A stretch of 64,000 nucleotides of DNA. It comes from Aquabacter sp. L1I39. Lineage in GTDB: Bacteria; Pseudomonadota; Alphaproteobacteria; Rhizobiales; Xanthobacteraceae. A program made the translations under genes and the position numbers. Positions 45,766-55,021 of the stretch are shown in pieces. Location: NCBI RefSeq assembly GCF_017742835.1, contig NZ_CP072392.1, positions 5,270,180 through 5,334,179 of the forward strand, read 5' to 3'. The notes under the pieces are model-generated. The model did not search any database. It had not been told where the DNA came from and saw only the letters and a list, made by a program, of their open reading frames with translations. Each line of letters opens with the position of its first letter. The first letter of the stretch is position 1.

Positions 45766-46182
45766 ATGCCCACAGACCCGTCATTTCCCGCCGCGCCCGC
45801 TATCCAGGGATGCACCCCGACGCTGCCCGGCTTCACCTGCGGCCTTGATGCGACGCTGCGGGTGATCGCTGGCAAGTGGAAGCCCCTCATCCTCTATTTC
45901 GTCGCCCAAGGCGGCCCCACCCGCTATGGCGAACTGCGCCGCTCGATCCGCAATGTCAGCGACAAGATGCTGATCCAGCAGCTCAAGGAGCTGGAGGCGG
46001 ATGGCTTGGTGAAGCGGACCGATTACAAGGAAGTGCCGCCCCGGGTGGACTACAGCCTCACCCCGCGCGGCCAGACTCTCGCCCTGGCGCTGGTTCCCCT
46101 GTGCACCTGGGGCACCGAGAACATGGAGGAGGTGACGCGCATCTTCGCGGAACGGGCCGCCTGGCGCGCTGGGGCGGACTAG
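45766..46182 (+). CDS. HxlR family transcriptional regulator
   Basis: 138 residues. Winged-helix MarR/HxlR signature: cysteine at residue 25 in GFTCGLDATLRVIAGKW, then RYGELRRSIRNVSDKMLIQQ, LKELEADGLVKR and VPPRVDYSLTPRG. The N-terminal cysteine is the redox-sensing residue in characterised members (HypR, YodB), and is here at the equivalent place. Likely represses the divergent SDR gene. Confidence 0.92.
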   Translation: MPTDPSFPAAPAIQGCTPTLPGFTCGLDATLRVIAGKWKPLILYFVAQGGPTRYGELRRSIRNVSDKMLIQQLKELEADGLVKRTDYKEVPPRVDYSLTPRGQTLALALVPLCTWGTENMEEVTRIFAERAAWRAGAD

Positions 46183-46212
46183 GCGGCGCCTCTTTACAGC
46201 GCGCCCCTCCCC

Positions 46213-47133
46213 TCACCCGAGCGTGAGCCCGAGAGCGGCACAGGTCGCCTCGCTTTCGCGGGCCAGTTCCTCGAACTGGGCGGCGCGCCCATTGCCGGCG
46301 CGCCAGAAATAGCCCATGTCCCGGCTTGCGGGCCAACCGTCCAGCGTCAGCAGGGCGATATGGTCTGCGACGCGGAACTCGGAGCGGGCATAGAGCTCGG
46401 GGAAGAGCGACATGCCCATGCCCATGAGCACCATCTGGCGCAGGGCATCGAGGCTCGTGCCCTCATAGTCCTCGCGCATGTCCGCGCCATATGCGGCCGC
46501 AAGTTCCCGCCCCCGCTCGAACAGATGGTGGCCTCGCCCAAGCGTCAGCAGCCGCTCGCCACGCAGCGCATGGGGGTCCACATGCCCGGCGCTGGCGAGC
46601 GGATGATCCTTGGGTACGCCGAGAAAGATGGTCTCCCGGCACAGGCGCCGGAAAGTGACCGCGTGGGGGGAATCGGGAGCCGGTCCGAGGCCGCAATCGA
46701 GCACGCCTGCCACCACGTCCCGCAGGATCACAGAGGGGCGCTCCTCCTTGATGTAGATCTGAAGCGCCGGATAGCGCGCATGCAGCGTCGGCAGCAGATT
46801 GGGTAGGAAATAGGGGCCGAAGGTGGGGGCGACGCCCAGGCGGATGAGCCCGCCCAGGTTCCGGTTGCCGCTCGCCGCCATGGCGACGATGTCGTCGAGG
46901 GAGAGCAGGATGCCTCGGGCGGCCGCGATCACCTGCGCGCCCACCGGTGTCGGCTGCACCCGCCCCGGCGTGCGGTCAAATAGGGTGGCGCCCAGTTGAG
47001 CCTCCAGCTGCGCGATCTGCACGGAAAGGGTGGGCTGCGAGACATGGCAGCGCCGCGCCGCCGCGCCGAAATGGCCGGTCTCGGCCAGAGCCACCGTATA
47101 TTCGAGCTGACGATGGGTCGGTCTGAACGCCAT
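46213..47133 (-). CDS. LysR family transcriptional regulator
   Basis: 306 residues. HTH at 4-60 (QLEYTVALAETGHFGAAARR, CHVSQPTLSVQIAQLE), then the substrate-binding domain (GGLIRLGVAPTFGPYFLPNLL). The start and spacing resemble OxyR (PTHRQLEYTVALAETGHFGAAA), but the cysteine pair of OxyR (C199/C208 context) is not clearly present: only one cysteine of the LDCG / RRLCRETI region is in a plausible position. ATG at 47133 chosen; a TTG at 47151 has no better site. Divergent from a small gene at 47230. Confidence 0.87.
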   Translation of the reverse strand: MAFRPTHRQLEYTVALAETGHFGAAARRCHVSQPTLSVQIAQLEAQLGATLFDRTPGRVQPTPVGAQVIAAARGILLSLDDIVAMAASGNRNLGGLIRLGVAPTFGPYFLPNLLPTLHARYPALQIYIKEERPSVILRDVVAGVLDCGLGPAPDSPHAVTFRRLCRETIFLGVPKDHPLASAGHVDPHALRGERLLTLGRGHHLFERGRELAAAYGADMREDYEGTSLDALRQMVLMGMGMSLFPELYARSEFRVADHIALLTLDGWPASRDMGYFWRAGNGRAAQFEELARESEATCAALGLTLG

Positions 47134-47229
47134 GGCGATAGCTTCACTCAATCGAGATTATTGAAACTATGCATTGGAGCTATAGAGCCGTCCACTCCAT
47201 CCTGTGCAGGTCGAAAGGAGGATTTTGAC

Positions 47230-47466
47230 GTGGACACGTTCCTGAAGTCCCTGACCACGCGTCGCTCGCTGCTTGATGCCGAGATGCAGGCGGAGCGGGA
47301 GCGGGAAGAGCCCGATGGCGAACGCATCCTGGCGCTGCGGCGGATGAAGCACCAGCTTGGTGCCCAGATCGAATATATCCGCCGCGAAGGTCGTCAGATC
47401 GCCGATGTGATGGTGGTCCGCAAGAGGCGCCGCTTCGCCGACCTCAAGCCCACTTTGCTGCGCTGA
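47230..47466 (+). CDS. Small charged coiled-coil-like protein (78 aa)
   Basis: Starts at GTG 47230, nine bases after a strong AAAGGAGG. Sequence is rich in Glu/Arg: SLLDAEMQAEREREEPDGER, ILALRRMKHQLGAQIEYIRR, then a basic end. The second half resembles DUF465/YdcH-type short coiled coils, but not closely enough to assign. Divergent from the LysR gene with a 96-bp gap. Confidence 0.6.
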   Translation: MDTFLKSLTTRRSLLDAEMQAEREREEPDGERILALRRMKHQLGAQIEYIRREGRQIADVMVVRKRRRFADLKPTLLR

Positions 47467-47587
47467 GGCCTCTCGCCTCGCCTTCCCATCAGTCCCGAAC
47501 CGAGGTCCGGGCCCCTCTGACGGCATCAGCCGCCATGTCGGTCCTCCCCACCCACCGACCATCCGGGCGGATGTTTGCCGCAGGCGG

Positions 47588-47615
47588 TCCGCAGCGCGTG
47601 CCCCCGCGCTGCGGA
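47588..47615 (+). promoter_or_regulatory. Leader hairpin upstream of terC
   Basis: TCCGCAGCGCG / CGCGCTGCGGA, perfect 11-bp stem with loop TGCCCC, followed by TCTTCCTG and 42 bp before the terC ATG. It may be an attenuator or regulatory leader, or the terminator of the 47230 gene. TerC genes elsewhere are often under a manganese riboswitch; I could not find that consensus here. Confidence 0.5.
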
Positions 47616-47656
47616 TCTTCCTGTGCGTGCATCGCCGGCCCTGAACCGAGGATCAC

Positions 47657-48643
47657 ATGGACACCCTGATCGCCCTCTTTACCGCCGAAATGGTGGGCAA
47701 GCCGCTGTGGCTCTGGCTCAGTTTTCTCGGCATCGTCTTCGTGCTGCTGGCCTTCGACCTTGGCGTGCTCAACAAGGGCAACAAGGAACTCGGCATCGCC
47801 GAAAGCCTGAAGCTGTCCGCCTTCTACATCGCCGTTGCCGTCGTTTTCGGTGGCTGGATCTGGTACTCCATGGGCCCGGTGGCCAGCATGCAGTACTTCA
47901 CGGGCTATGCCATCGAGAAAGCGCTGTCCATCGACAACGTCTTCGTCATCTCCCTGATCTTCAGTTACTTCGCCATTCCGCGCATCTACCAGTATCGCGC
48001 ACTGGTGTGGGGCATCATCGCCGTGCTGGTGCTGCGCGGCATCATGATCGGCGTCGGCGCGGCGCTGGTGCAGGAATATGACTGGGTGCTGCTGCTGTTC
48101 GGCGCGTTCCTGATCGGCACGGGCATCAAGATGCTGGTGGTGAAGGAAGGCGATGCGGACGTGTCCCGCAACCCTGTGGTCCGGCTGCTCTCGCGCTATC
48201 TGCGGGTGACGCCTCAGCTCCATGGCGAGCGCTTCTTCGTGCGCCAGCCCCATCCGTCGACCGGCAAGATCGTGCTGTGGGTGACGCCGCTCTTCGTGGC
48301 CCTCATCGTGATCAATATCGCGGATCTGGTTTTCGCGGTGGACTCGGTGCCAGCCATCTTCGCCATCACCACCGACACCTATATCGTGTTCACCGCCAAC
48401 ATCATGGCCATCCTGGGCCTGCGTGCCCTCTACTTTGCGCTGGCCGCCATGGTCCACCGCTTCGAGTATCTGAAGTATGCCCTGGCGCTCGTGCTCGTCT
48501 TCATCGGCGGCAAGATCTTCTGGAACTACTTCTACGGCAAGCTCGACCCGGCCATTTCTCTGGGCGTGACCCTGGCCATGATCGGCGGCGGCATCGCCTA
48601 CTCTCTGTGGAAGACCGGCCGGAGCGCCGCCAGCGTCCACTGA
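47657..48643 (+). CDS. TerC family integral membrane protein (Alx-like)
   Basis: 328 residues, about nine membrane segments. Family signatures: FDLGVLNKGNKELGIAESLK, YAIEKALSIDNVFVISLIF and DLVFAVDSVPAIFAITTDTY, both with the conserved acidic residues in membrane helices. TerC/Alx proteins are linked to manganese export and tellurite tolerance. ATG at 47657 with CGAGGATCAC upstream. Followed by two strong hairpins. Confidence 0.93.
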   Translation: MDTLIALFTAEMVGKPLWLWLSFLGIVFVLLAFDLGVLNKGNKELGIAESLKLSAFYIAVAVVFGGWIWYSMGPVASMQYFTGYAIEKALSIDNVFVISLIFSYFAIPRIYQYRALVWGIIAVLVLRGIMIGVGAALVQEYDWVLLLFGAFLIGTGIKMLVVKEGDADVSRNPVVRLLSRYLRVTPQLHGERFFVRQPHPSTGKIVLWVTPLFVALIVINIADLVFAVDSVPAIFAITTDTYIVFTANIMAILGLRALYFALAAMVHRFEYLKYALALVLVFIGGKIFWNYFYGKLDPAISLGVTLAMIGGGIAYSLWKTGRSAASVH

Positions 48644-48648
48644 CCTTA

Positions 48649-48669
48649 GCCGGCGGCCCTGCCGCCGGC
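48649..48669 (+). terminator. Terminator hairpin 1 after terC
   Basis: GCCGGCGGC / GCCGCCGGC, perfect 9-bp stem with three-base loop, six bases after the terC stop. Confidence 0.65.
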
Positions 48670-48686
48670 GATCCCACAACACCCCC

Positions 48687-48712
48687 CAAGGCCGGCCCTT
48701 GTGCCGGCCTTG
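48687..48712. terminator. Terminator hairpin 2 between terC and FGE gene
   Basis: CAAGGCCGGC / GCCGGCCTTG, perfect 10-bp stem with a six-base loop, between the convergent genes; could end transcription from either side. Confidence 0.65.
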
Positions 48713-48765
48713 GCTTGTCCGGACCATCCCGCCTGCACCCGGACCGGTTCACCGGTGGCCGAAAA

Positions 48766-49761
48766 TCAGAGTCCCTGGAAGGGGAGCGTGAGCGCCGCCA
48801 CCCGGAATCCGATATTCCCGCTGCTGCTCGCCGCCGTGTTGGAGGTGCGCGCCGCCACCCGGTAACGGTTGCAATAGGAGCTGTGGCACAGATAGGAGCC
48901 GCCGCGCATGGACCGGCTGTCCCCCGGCCCCTCATGCAAAGGGTCGTGGTCAGCGGTCACGCGGTGATAGTCGCGGCTGAAGACATCCCGGCACCATTCC
49001 CACACATTGCCCGCCATGTTGAAGAGCCCGTAGCCGTTCGGGGCGAAGGCACGGACGGGGGCGGTGCCCACGAAGCCGTCGTCGGCCGTGTTGTGGTCGG
49101 GAAAGGTGCCTTGCCAGATGTTGCAGCGATGCACGCCGTCGGGGGTCAGCGCGTTGCCCCAGGGATAGAGCTGGCCCTCCAGCCCGCCGCGGGCGGCATA
49201 TTCCCATTCCGCCTCGCTCAGGAGGCGGGTGCCCGACCAGGCGCAGAAGGCCATGGCATCGTTCCAGGAGACGTGCACCACCGGGTGATCGGAGCGATCG
49301 AGAACGGTGGTGCCGGGCCCTTCCGGCTGTGCCCAATAGGCGAACGGCACCGGTAGCCACCAGGGCACCTCAGCCGGCACCCGCGCGATGCGGGCGGCGC
49401 TCTCGGGCGGCACCAGCGCATGGAACACATAGGACCAGTTGAAGCGCTCGGCCTCGGTCATATAGCCGGTGTCGCGGACGAAATCGGCGAACTGGGCATT
49501 GGTGACCGCATAGGCGGAGACGGCGAACGGGCTCAGCGTCACCGGCCGCGCCGGTCCCTCGCCGTCGCCGGCAAAGCCTTCCGCGCCGGACGTGCCCATC
49601 AGGAATCGCCCGCCGGGCAGCGCCACCCAGCGAAAGGCGGTTCCCCGCCCCGCGCGGGGCGGCGGCGGCACGGCCTCAGTCCCGCCGCCGCGGCGCGCGC
49701 AGCAGCAGGTCGGGGCGCCGCCGGCTGCGTCCTGCGTCCCGCTGCGGCGGGCCTCGCTCAC
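48766..49761 (-). CDS. Formylglycine-generating enzyme family (SUMF1-like)
   Basis: 331 residues. The FGE-sulfatase domain spans about 42-326: WVALPGGRFLMGTSGAEGF, VVHVSWNDAMAFCAWSGTRL, LSEAEWEYAARGG, NMAGNVWEWCRDVF. Both active-site cysteines are present, C292 and C297 in SYLCHSSYCNRYRVAAR, which bind copper and mark a true aerobic FGE rather than a related C-type lectin-like or EgtB protein. It converts the sulfatase cysteine to formylglycine before folding. GTG start overlaps the sulfatase stop (GTGA), so enzyme and substrate are translationally coupled. The N-terminal 40 residues are low complexity. Confidence 0.93.
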   Translation of the reverse strand: MSEARRSGTQDAAGGAPTCCCARRGGGTEAVPPPPRAGRGTAFRWVALPGGRFLMGTSGAEGFAGDGEGPARPVTLSPFAVSAYAVTNAQFADFVRDTGYMTEAERFNWSYVFHALVPPESAARIARVPAEVPWWLPVPFAYWAQPEGPGTTVLDRSDHPVVHVSWNDAMAFCAWSGTRLLSEAEWEYAARGGLEGQLYPWGNALTPDGVHRCNIWQGTFPDHNTADDGFVGTAPVRAFAPNGYGLFNMAGNVWEWCRDVFSRDYHRVTADHDPLHEGPGDSRSMRGGSYLCHSSYCNRYRVAARTSNTAASSSGNIGFRVAALTLPFQGL

Positions 49762-51395
49762 GCCTCCTCCTCTTCCCAGAAGGCGGCGGCCCCCTGGGCC
49801 TTCATCAGCTCCAGGATCTTCTCGCGCGGGATGACGCCGCAGCGCTCGGCCCAGGCCTGGTAGAGCGCGATCATCTCCGTGACCCGCTCGGGATGCTCCG
49901 CGGAAAGGTCGTGCAGCTCGGTGCGATCAGCCTCCATGTCATAGAGCTCCCAGGGGCCGGGATACTTGCGCACCAGCTTCCACTGGCCGACGCGCACCGC
50001 CGCATTGCCCTCGTGCTCCCAGAACATGGGGGTATCGCGCGTGTCATCCTGCGGGAAGGAGCGCGCCAGACTCTCCCCCTCGCACGGTAGGATGTCATTG
50101 CCCGCGTGGGTCTGCGGATAGGCGGCACCGGTGATGTCGAGGATGGTCGCCATGATGTCCGGCAACTGGCCGGGCATGTGGCGCAGCTCGCCGCCCGCCG
50201 TGATGCGTGCCGGCCAGTGCAGGATCAGCGGGGTGGCGATGCCGCCCTCGTGGACCCAATGCTTGTAGAGCCGGAACGGCGTGTTGGAGAGGTTGGCCCA
50301 GGCCACCCCGTAGCTCTGATAGGTATCCTCGGCGCCCGGCATGATCTCAGGGATGTTTCCGAAGCGCACCGGACGGCCGTCGCGGGTCTTTTCCTGCGCG
50401 ATCATCAGGTCCTCGACCAGCACCTGGGGCGTCACATCATCGGGAATATCCTCGGCGCAGGCGCCGTTGTCGGACAGGAAGATGACGAGCGTGTCGTCCA
50501 TCTGCCCGGTATCCTCCAGCGCTTTGAGCACCCGGCCGATGCCCTGGTCCATGCGGTCGATCTGGGCGGCATAGACCTCCATGCAGCGGGCAAGCCATTC
50601 CCGCTCCTGCGCATCCGTCCATGGCGGCTGGGTGGGATCGCGCTCGGTCAGCTTCCAGTTGGGGTGGATGATCCCCGCCTTGATCATGCGCGCGAGGCGC
50701 TCCTCGCGCAGCGTGTCCCACCCGGCATCGAACCGGCCCTTATACTTGGCGATGTCCTCGGGATGGGCGTGGAGCGGCCAGTGGGGCGCCGTATAGGCCA
50801 CATATTGGAAGAAGGGCGTGCCGGGATTGTCCCGCGCGTGGCGGTGGATGAAGTCGGCCGCCTCGTCGGAGATGGCGTCGGTATAGAAGAAGTTCGGATC
50901 TTCCACCGCCTCGTGCTCGGCATTGGCATTGCCGCGGGTGAGCGTATTGGGCCAGTAGAAGCTGCCGGCCCCGATGATGGTGCCGTAGAATTCGTCGAAG
51001 CCGCGCTGGAGCGGCCAGGTGTCGGTGGGCTCGGTGAGATTGGAAGCCACATGCCACTTGCCGGTCAGCCGGGTGCGGTAGCCGGCCTTGCGCAGCACCT
51101 CCGCGATGGTCACGCAATTCTTGTTCAGATTGCCCGCATAGCCTTCCGGCCCGGTGCTGTAGGTCAGGATGCCGATGCCGGTCTGGTGGGGATGCAGGCC
51201 CGTGAGCAGCGAGGCGCGCGACGGGCTGCAGCGGGCGGTGTTGTAGAATTGGGAATAGCGCAGGCCGTTTGCGGCCAGGCGGTCGAGGTTGGGGGTCTCG
51301 ATCTCGCCGCCATAGCAGCCGATGTCGGAAAAGCCCATGTCGTCATTGAGGATGAGGACGATGTTGGGGCGCTTGGAAGTGGGCGCGTCAGGCAT
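49758..51395 (-). CDS. Type I arylsulfatase, formylglycine-dependent
   Basis: 545 residues. Calcium-binding NDDMGFSDIG (D18, D19) and the sulfatase signature CSPSRASLLTG (C56-x-P-x-R60), where C56 is to be changed to formylglycine. Overall similar to Pseudomonas AtsA (GEIETPNLDRLAANGL, HPHQTGIG). No signal peptide at the N-terminus (MPDAPTSKRPNIVLIL), so it probably acts in the cytoplasm on an imported sulfate ester. It sits 30 bp downstream of the GntR gene and is coupled to the FGE, making a complete hydrolysis module. Substrate unknown. Confidence 0.93.
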   Translation of the reverse strand: MPDAPTSKRPNIVLILNDDMGFSDIGCYGGEIETPNLDRLAANGLRYSQFYNTARCSPSRASLLTGLHPHQTGIGILTYSTGPEGYAGNLNKNCVTIAEVLRKAGYRTRLTGKWHVASNLTEPTDTWPLQRGFDEFYGTIIGAGSFYWPNTLTRGNANAEHEAVEDPNFFYTDAISDEAADFIHRHARDNPGTPFFQYVAYTAPHWPLHAHPEDIAKYKGRFDAGWDTLREERLARMIKAGIIHPNWKLTERDPTQPPWTDAQEREWLARCMEVYAAQIDRMDQGIGRVLKALEDTGQMDDTLVIFLSDNGACAEDIPDDVTPQVLVEDLMIAQEKTRDGRPVRFGNIPEIMPGAEDTYQSYGVAWANLSNTPFRLYKHWVHEGGIATPLILHWPARITAGGELRHMPGQLPDIMATILDITGAAYPQTHAGNDILPCEGESLARSFPQDDTRDTPMFWEHEGNAAVRVGQWKLVRKYPGPWELYDMEADRTELHDLSAEHPERVTEMIALYQAWAERCGVIPREKILELMKAQGAAAFWEEEEA

Positions 51396-51425
51396 GGAAG
51401 GCTCCCGGGCGCGGCGTGACCTTGG

Positions 51426-52190
51426 TCACGACCGCCGCGTCAGATTGATGGTGAAGCGGAAATAGTCGGGCAGGTAGACCGAGCGCAGCAGCTCCAGCGG
51501 CCGGCCCTCCCGCGAGATGGTCAGGCGCTCCATGGCGAGCAGCGGGTCCCGGGGGGCGATGCCGAGGACACCGGCGGTGGCCTCGTCCGCAAGGGTCGCG
51601 GAGATGCTCTGGCTGGCCTCCTTGATATTGAGGCCGAGCTCCTCCTCGAACACCCGGTACATGAGGATGGAGACGAGGTCGCGCGTCTCCAGCTCCAGGC
51701 CGATGTCGGGGGGATAGAAGGCGTGCTCGATGGCGATGGGGATGTCGTCCGCCAGCCGCACGCGCTTCAATTCCCACACGGCGCGTTCCTTAAGGGCCTC
51801 GCGCACGGCCTCGTGATGGGTGTTGGTCATGCCCTTGTGGAGGATGCGCGCGCCGGGCTCGAAGCCGGCGTCGCGAATGGTCTCCGAGAAGCCCATCAGC
51901 CGGCCCAGCCAGTTTTCCGGCTTGTTGGACTTCAGGAACGTGCCGCGGCCGCGCTCACGGGCGAACATGCCCTCGGCCACAAGGGGTTGGATGGCGTGGC
52001 GGATGGTGATGCGGCTCACGCCGAAATGCTTCACCAATTCCGCTTCCGGCATCAGCCGGCCCTCGGCGTCGATGAGCTTTCCTTCGCGCACCTGGCTGCG
52101 GATGGCTTCGCGCACCTGGATGTGGAGCGGCCCGCCAGCGGCGGGAGGGGCGGCGTCACGCGCGGCCTTGCCCTTCAAAGGCGTCAGCAT
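51426..52190 (-). CDS. GntR/HutC family transcriptional regulator (UTRA domain)
   Basis: 254 residues. GntR winged helix at about 20-90 (HIQVREAIRSQVREGKLI, LVKHFGVSRITIRHAIQPL, GRGTF) and a C-terminal UTRA ligand domain (from about 100; ELKRVRLADDIPIAIEH, YRVFEEELGLNIKEASQSI). HutC-type regulators bind small metabolites. Lies inside the operon, three bases after the ABC ATPase gene, so it most likely senses the transported compound and controls the promoter at 56405-56525, where two GTCATAACA repeats occur. Confidence 0.92.
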   Translation of the reverse strand: MLTPLKGKAARDAAPPAAGGPLHIQVREAIRSQVREGKLIDAEGRLMPEAELVKHFGVSRITIRHAIQPLVAEGMFARERGRGTFLKSNKPENWLGRLMGFSETIRDAGFEPGARILHKGMTNTHHEAVREALKERAVWELKRVRLADDIPIAIEHAFYPPDIGLELETRDLVSILMYRVFEEELGLNIKEASQSISATLADEATAGVLGIAPRDPLLAMERLTISREGRPLELLRSVYLPDYFRFTINLTRRS

Positions 52191-52193
52191 GGG

Positions 52194-53246
52194 TCAGATC
52201 CGGCGGCGGGTGATGGGGTCGAACAGGTGGATGTCCTGCGGGGCGAAGGAGACGGCCATGGTCTCCCCCTCGCGGGGCAGCGGGAAACGGTCATACCGGG
52301 CGCGCAGGGGCATCCCGTCCAGTGTCAAATCCAGGATGGCGGCATCGCCGAGATTTTCCACCACCTCCACGCAGACGGGGATGCCCTCCGGGTCGAAGCG
52401 CACGGCGCTCGGGCGGATGCCCACCACCACCTCGCGGCCCGCCTCCAGGGGCGCCGCCAACGGCACGTGCCGCCCGCCGATGAGCACGCCGCCGGCTGTC
52501 GTGCGGGTGGCCAGGAGGTTCATGGGCGGGCTGCCGATGAAGGCCGCCACCTCGATGCAATTGGGGGCGGCGAACACCTCCGCGGGACGCCCGATCTGGC
52601 GGATCTCTCCCTCCTGGAACACGGCCATGCGGTCGGCGAGGGTCATCGCCTCCTCCTGGTCGTGGGTCACATAGACCGCCGTGACCCCGAGCGACCGCTG
52701 CAGCTTCTTCAGCTCCACGCGGGTGGCGAGGCGCAGCATGGCATCGAGGTTGGAGAGCGGCTCGTCCAGCAGGAACAGCCGCGCCTTGCGCACGATTGCA
52801 CGGGCCAGCGCGCAGCGCTGCTGCTGGCCGCCGGACAGCTGGCCGGGCTTGCGGTCGAGCAGATGGTCGATCTTCACCTTCGCCGCCGCCTCGCGCACGG
52901 CGGGGGCGATCTCGGCCTTCGGCACCTTCGCCATTTCGAGCGGGAAGGCGATGTTCTCGGCCACGCTCATGTGCGGATAGAGGGCGTAGCTCTGGAACAC
53001 CATGGCCACGTCCCGCGCCCGCGCATCGGCGCCGGTGACATCCTCCCCGTCCAGCAGGATGCGCCCGGAGGTGGGTGCGTCGAGCCCGGCAAGGATCCTC
53101 AGCGTCGTGCTCTTGCCGGAGCCGGAGGGGCCGAGCATGGCGAAGAATTCGCCGGGGCGGATCTCCACGTCGATGCCCTTCAGCGCCTCGAACGTGCCGT
53201 GCCGCTTGACGATGTTTTCCATCTGGACCAGTCCGCGCGCGGTCAT
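52194..53246 (-). CDS. ABC transporter ATP-binding protein, sugar/glycerol-phosphate (MalK/UgpC) type
   Basis: 350 residues. Walker [11 protein letters not shown]-loop [12 protein letters not shown], signature LSGGQQQR, Walker [13 protein letters not shown] and H-loop VTHDQEEAM; a C-terminal regulatory TOBE domain (about 235-350). The subgroup serves carbohydrate importers of the CUT1 class. Start overlaps the preceding permease stop (ATGA). Energises the two permeases upstream in the operon. Confidence 0.94.
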   Translation of the reverse strand: MTARGLVQMENIVKRHGTFEALKGIDVEIRPGEFFAMLGPSGSGKSTTLRILAGLDAPTSGRILLDGEDVTGADARARDVAMVFQSYALYPHMSVAENIAFPLEMAKVPKAEIAPAVREAAAKVKIDHLLDRKPGQLSGGQQQRCALARAIVRKARLFLLDEPLSNLDAMLRLATRVELKKLQRSLGVTAVYVTHDQEEAMTLADRMAVFQEGEIRQIGRPAEVFAAPNCIEVAAFIGSPPMNLLATRTTAGGVLIGGRHVPLAAPLEAGREVVVGIRPSAVRFDPEGIPVCVEVVENLGDAAILDLTLDGMPLRARYDRFPLPREGETMAVSFAPQDIHLFDPITRRRI

Positions 53247-54082
53247 CGACGTCCTCCTCCCTTGACGGCGCCGACCGTCAGGCCTTTCACGATGTGTTTC
53301 TGGGCGATGATGCCGAGGATGATGACGGGCAGCATGGCGAGCGCCGACACCGCCGCCAGCTTCGACCAGAGCGTCTGCTCCACCGACACGAAGTTGAACA
53401 TGGAGATGGTGACCGGGCGCACCACGTTCCCCGACAGCACAACGGCGAAGAGGAACTCGTTCCAGGCGTTCAGGAACACGAACACCACGGTCACCGCCAC
53501 CCCGCCGCGCACCTGGGGCAGGATGATGCGCCAGAGCGTCATCATGCGGCTCGCGCCATCGATGAAGGCGGCCTCCTCCATCTCGAAGGGCAGGTCCTCG
53601 AAATAGGAGACCAGCAGCCAGATGGCGAAGGGCAGCGAGAAGGACAGATAGATGAGGATGATGCCCTGGTAGGTATCGATCCAGCCAATGTCCCGCAGGA
53701 TCAGGAAATAGGGAATGATGATGCCCACCGGCGGCAGCATCTGGGTGGCCAGCACATAGAAGCCCGACCATTTCTTGCCCGGCACACGCAGGCGGGCGAG
53801 CGCATAGGCGGCCGGGATGGCCAGCACCATGGTCACGATGGTGGTGCCGATGGAGATGATGAAGCTGGAGACGAGGTTGGGCACGATGGAGGTCGGCCCG
53901 AACAGCACGTCGTCGAAGGCCGCCAAAGTGGGCGTGAAGATGAGCTTCGGCGGATAGGCGAGCACGTCCTGCTCGCTCTTGAAGGCGTTCAGCAGGCTCC
54001 AGAAGATGGGGAAGATCCAGGCCAGCAGGAACAGCCCGGAGACCCCCAGGAGCAGGACGAGGCGCAGCTTGCGGCCCTTCAT
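53243..54082 (-). CDS. ABC transporter permease, MalG type
   Basis: 279 residues, six membrane helices. The EAA loop reads EEAAFIDGASRMMTLWRIIL, the coupling helix for the ATPase. Typical ends: MKGRKLRLVLLLGVSGLFLL at the N-terminus and a C-terminal KHIVKGLTVGAVKG. ATG overlaps the stop of the other permease; its own stop overlaps the ATPase start. Confidence 0.94.
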   Translation of the reverse strand: MKGRKLRLVLLLGVSGLFLLAWIFPIFWSLLNAFKSEQDVLAYPPKLIFTPTLAAFDDVLFGPTSIVPNLVSSFIISIGTTIVTMVLAIPAAYALARLRVPGKKWSGFYVLATQMLPPVGIIIPYFLILRDIGWIDTYQGIILIYLSFSLPFAIWLLVSYFEDLPFEMEEAAFIDGASRMMTLWRIILPQVRGGVAVTVVFVFLNAWNEFLFAVVLSGNVVRPVTISMFNFVSVEQTLWSKLAAVSALAMLPVIILGIIAQKHIVKGLTVGAVKGGGRR

Positions 54083-55017
54083 TTGGCCCTCCGGAGCGCA
54101 AAGAGGATGCCGGTCACCACCAGCGTGAAGATCAGCAGCGCCACGGCGAGCGCCGAGCCATAGCCGATGGACAGTTCCGTGAAGGACTTGCGGTAGGCAT
54201 AGAGGTTGAGGATCTCGGTGGCCGTGCCCGGCCCGCCGCCCGTCACCGTGAAGATGGCGGCAAAGGCGGTGAGCGCCACCATGGTGCGCATGATGATGAC
54301 CATCACGATGGCCGGCCGCAGCAGCGGCAAGGTGATGCGCACGAAGCTCTGCCAGGGGCTCGCCCGGTCGATGCGCGCGGCCTCGTAAATGTCCTCCGGC
54401 AGGGCAGCCAGGCTCGCCAGCAGCACCATGAAGGCGAAGGGCGTCCACTGCCAGGTGTGGATCACCACCACCGAGAACAGGGCGAGCGAAGGATCGCCCA
54501 GCCAGTTGTGGCTGCCGAGGCCGGCGGTCATGCTGAGATAGTCGACGACGCCGAATTCCGGCGTGAGCATGAAGGTGCGCCAGACCATGCCCACCACCGC
54601 CGGGGAGAGCACCACGGGCAGGATGGCGACGATGCGGAACAGCGTCTGGCCGCGCCGCATGCCGTTCACCAGCAAGGCGAGCGCAAGGCCAAGGATCACC
54701 TGCAGGATGACCGTGGACGCGGTGTAGACAAGGCTCACCCCGAGCGCCGACCAGAAGCGTGGGTCGCCCAGCAGCTCGCGATAATTGTCGAGGCCCACGA
54801 AGCCGTCCATGAACGGCATGGCGAGGTCCATCCGGTGCAGGCTGGTCCAGCCCAGATGCAGCAGCGGAAAGGTGGTCGTCGCCATCAGGGCGATGAAGGC
54901 GGGGGCCATGAGCGCCGCCGCGAAGCGGCGCTCCCGGCCTTCCATCATGCGCACGGGATCGGCGCGTCCCGAGGCGGCAGATCCGCCTCGGGCGCCCAGT
55001 GTGGTCGCCTTGCTCAC
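54079..55017 (-). CDS. ABC transporter permease, MalF type
   Basis: 312 residues, six membrane helices after a polar N-terminus. The EAA loop is EDIYEAARIDRASPWQSFVR; GLDNYRELL precedes the second helix. GTG start, four bases after the binding-protein gene. Pairs with the MalG-type subunit to form the import channel. Confidence 0.93.
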   Translation of the reverse strand: MSKATTLGARGGSAASGRADPVRMMEGRERRFAAALMAPAFIALMATTTFPLLHLGWTSLHRMDLAMPFMDGFVGLDNYRELLGDPRFWSALGVSLVYTASTVILQVILGLALALLVNGMRRGQTLFRIVAILPVVLSPAVVGMVWRTFMLTPEFGVVDYLSMTAGLGSHNWLGDPSLALFSVVVIHTWQWTPFAFMVLLASLAALPEDIYEAARIDRASPWQSFVRITLPLLRPAIVMVIIMRTMVALTAFAAIFTVTGGGPGTATEILNLYAYRKSFTELSIGYGSALAVALLIFTLVVTGILFALRRAK

Positions 55018-55021
55018 CGTG

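Noticed and set aside
46213..47133. Naming the LysR protein OxyR
   Set aside because: The N-terminus is OxyR-like, but the two redox cysteines are not both identifiable and no catalase or peroxidase gene is adjacent.
47467..47656. yybP-ykoY manganese riboswitch before terC
   Set aside because: Only a single hairpin is seen; the conserved sequence blocks of that riboswitch could not be found, so only a leader hairpin is reported.
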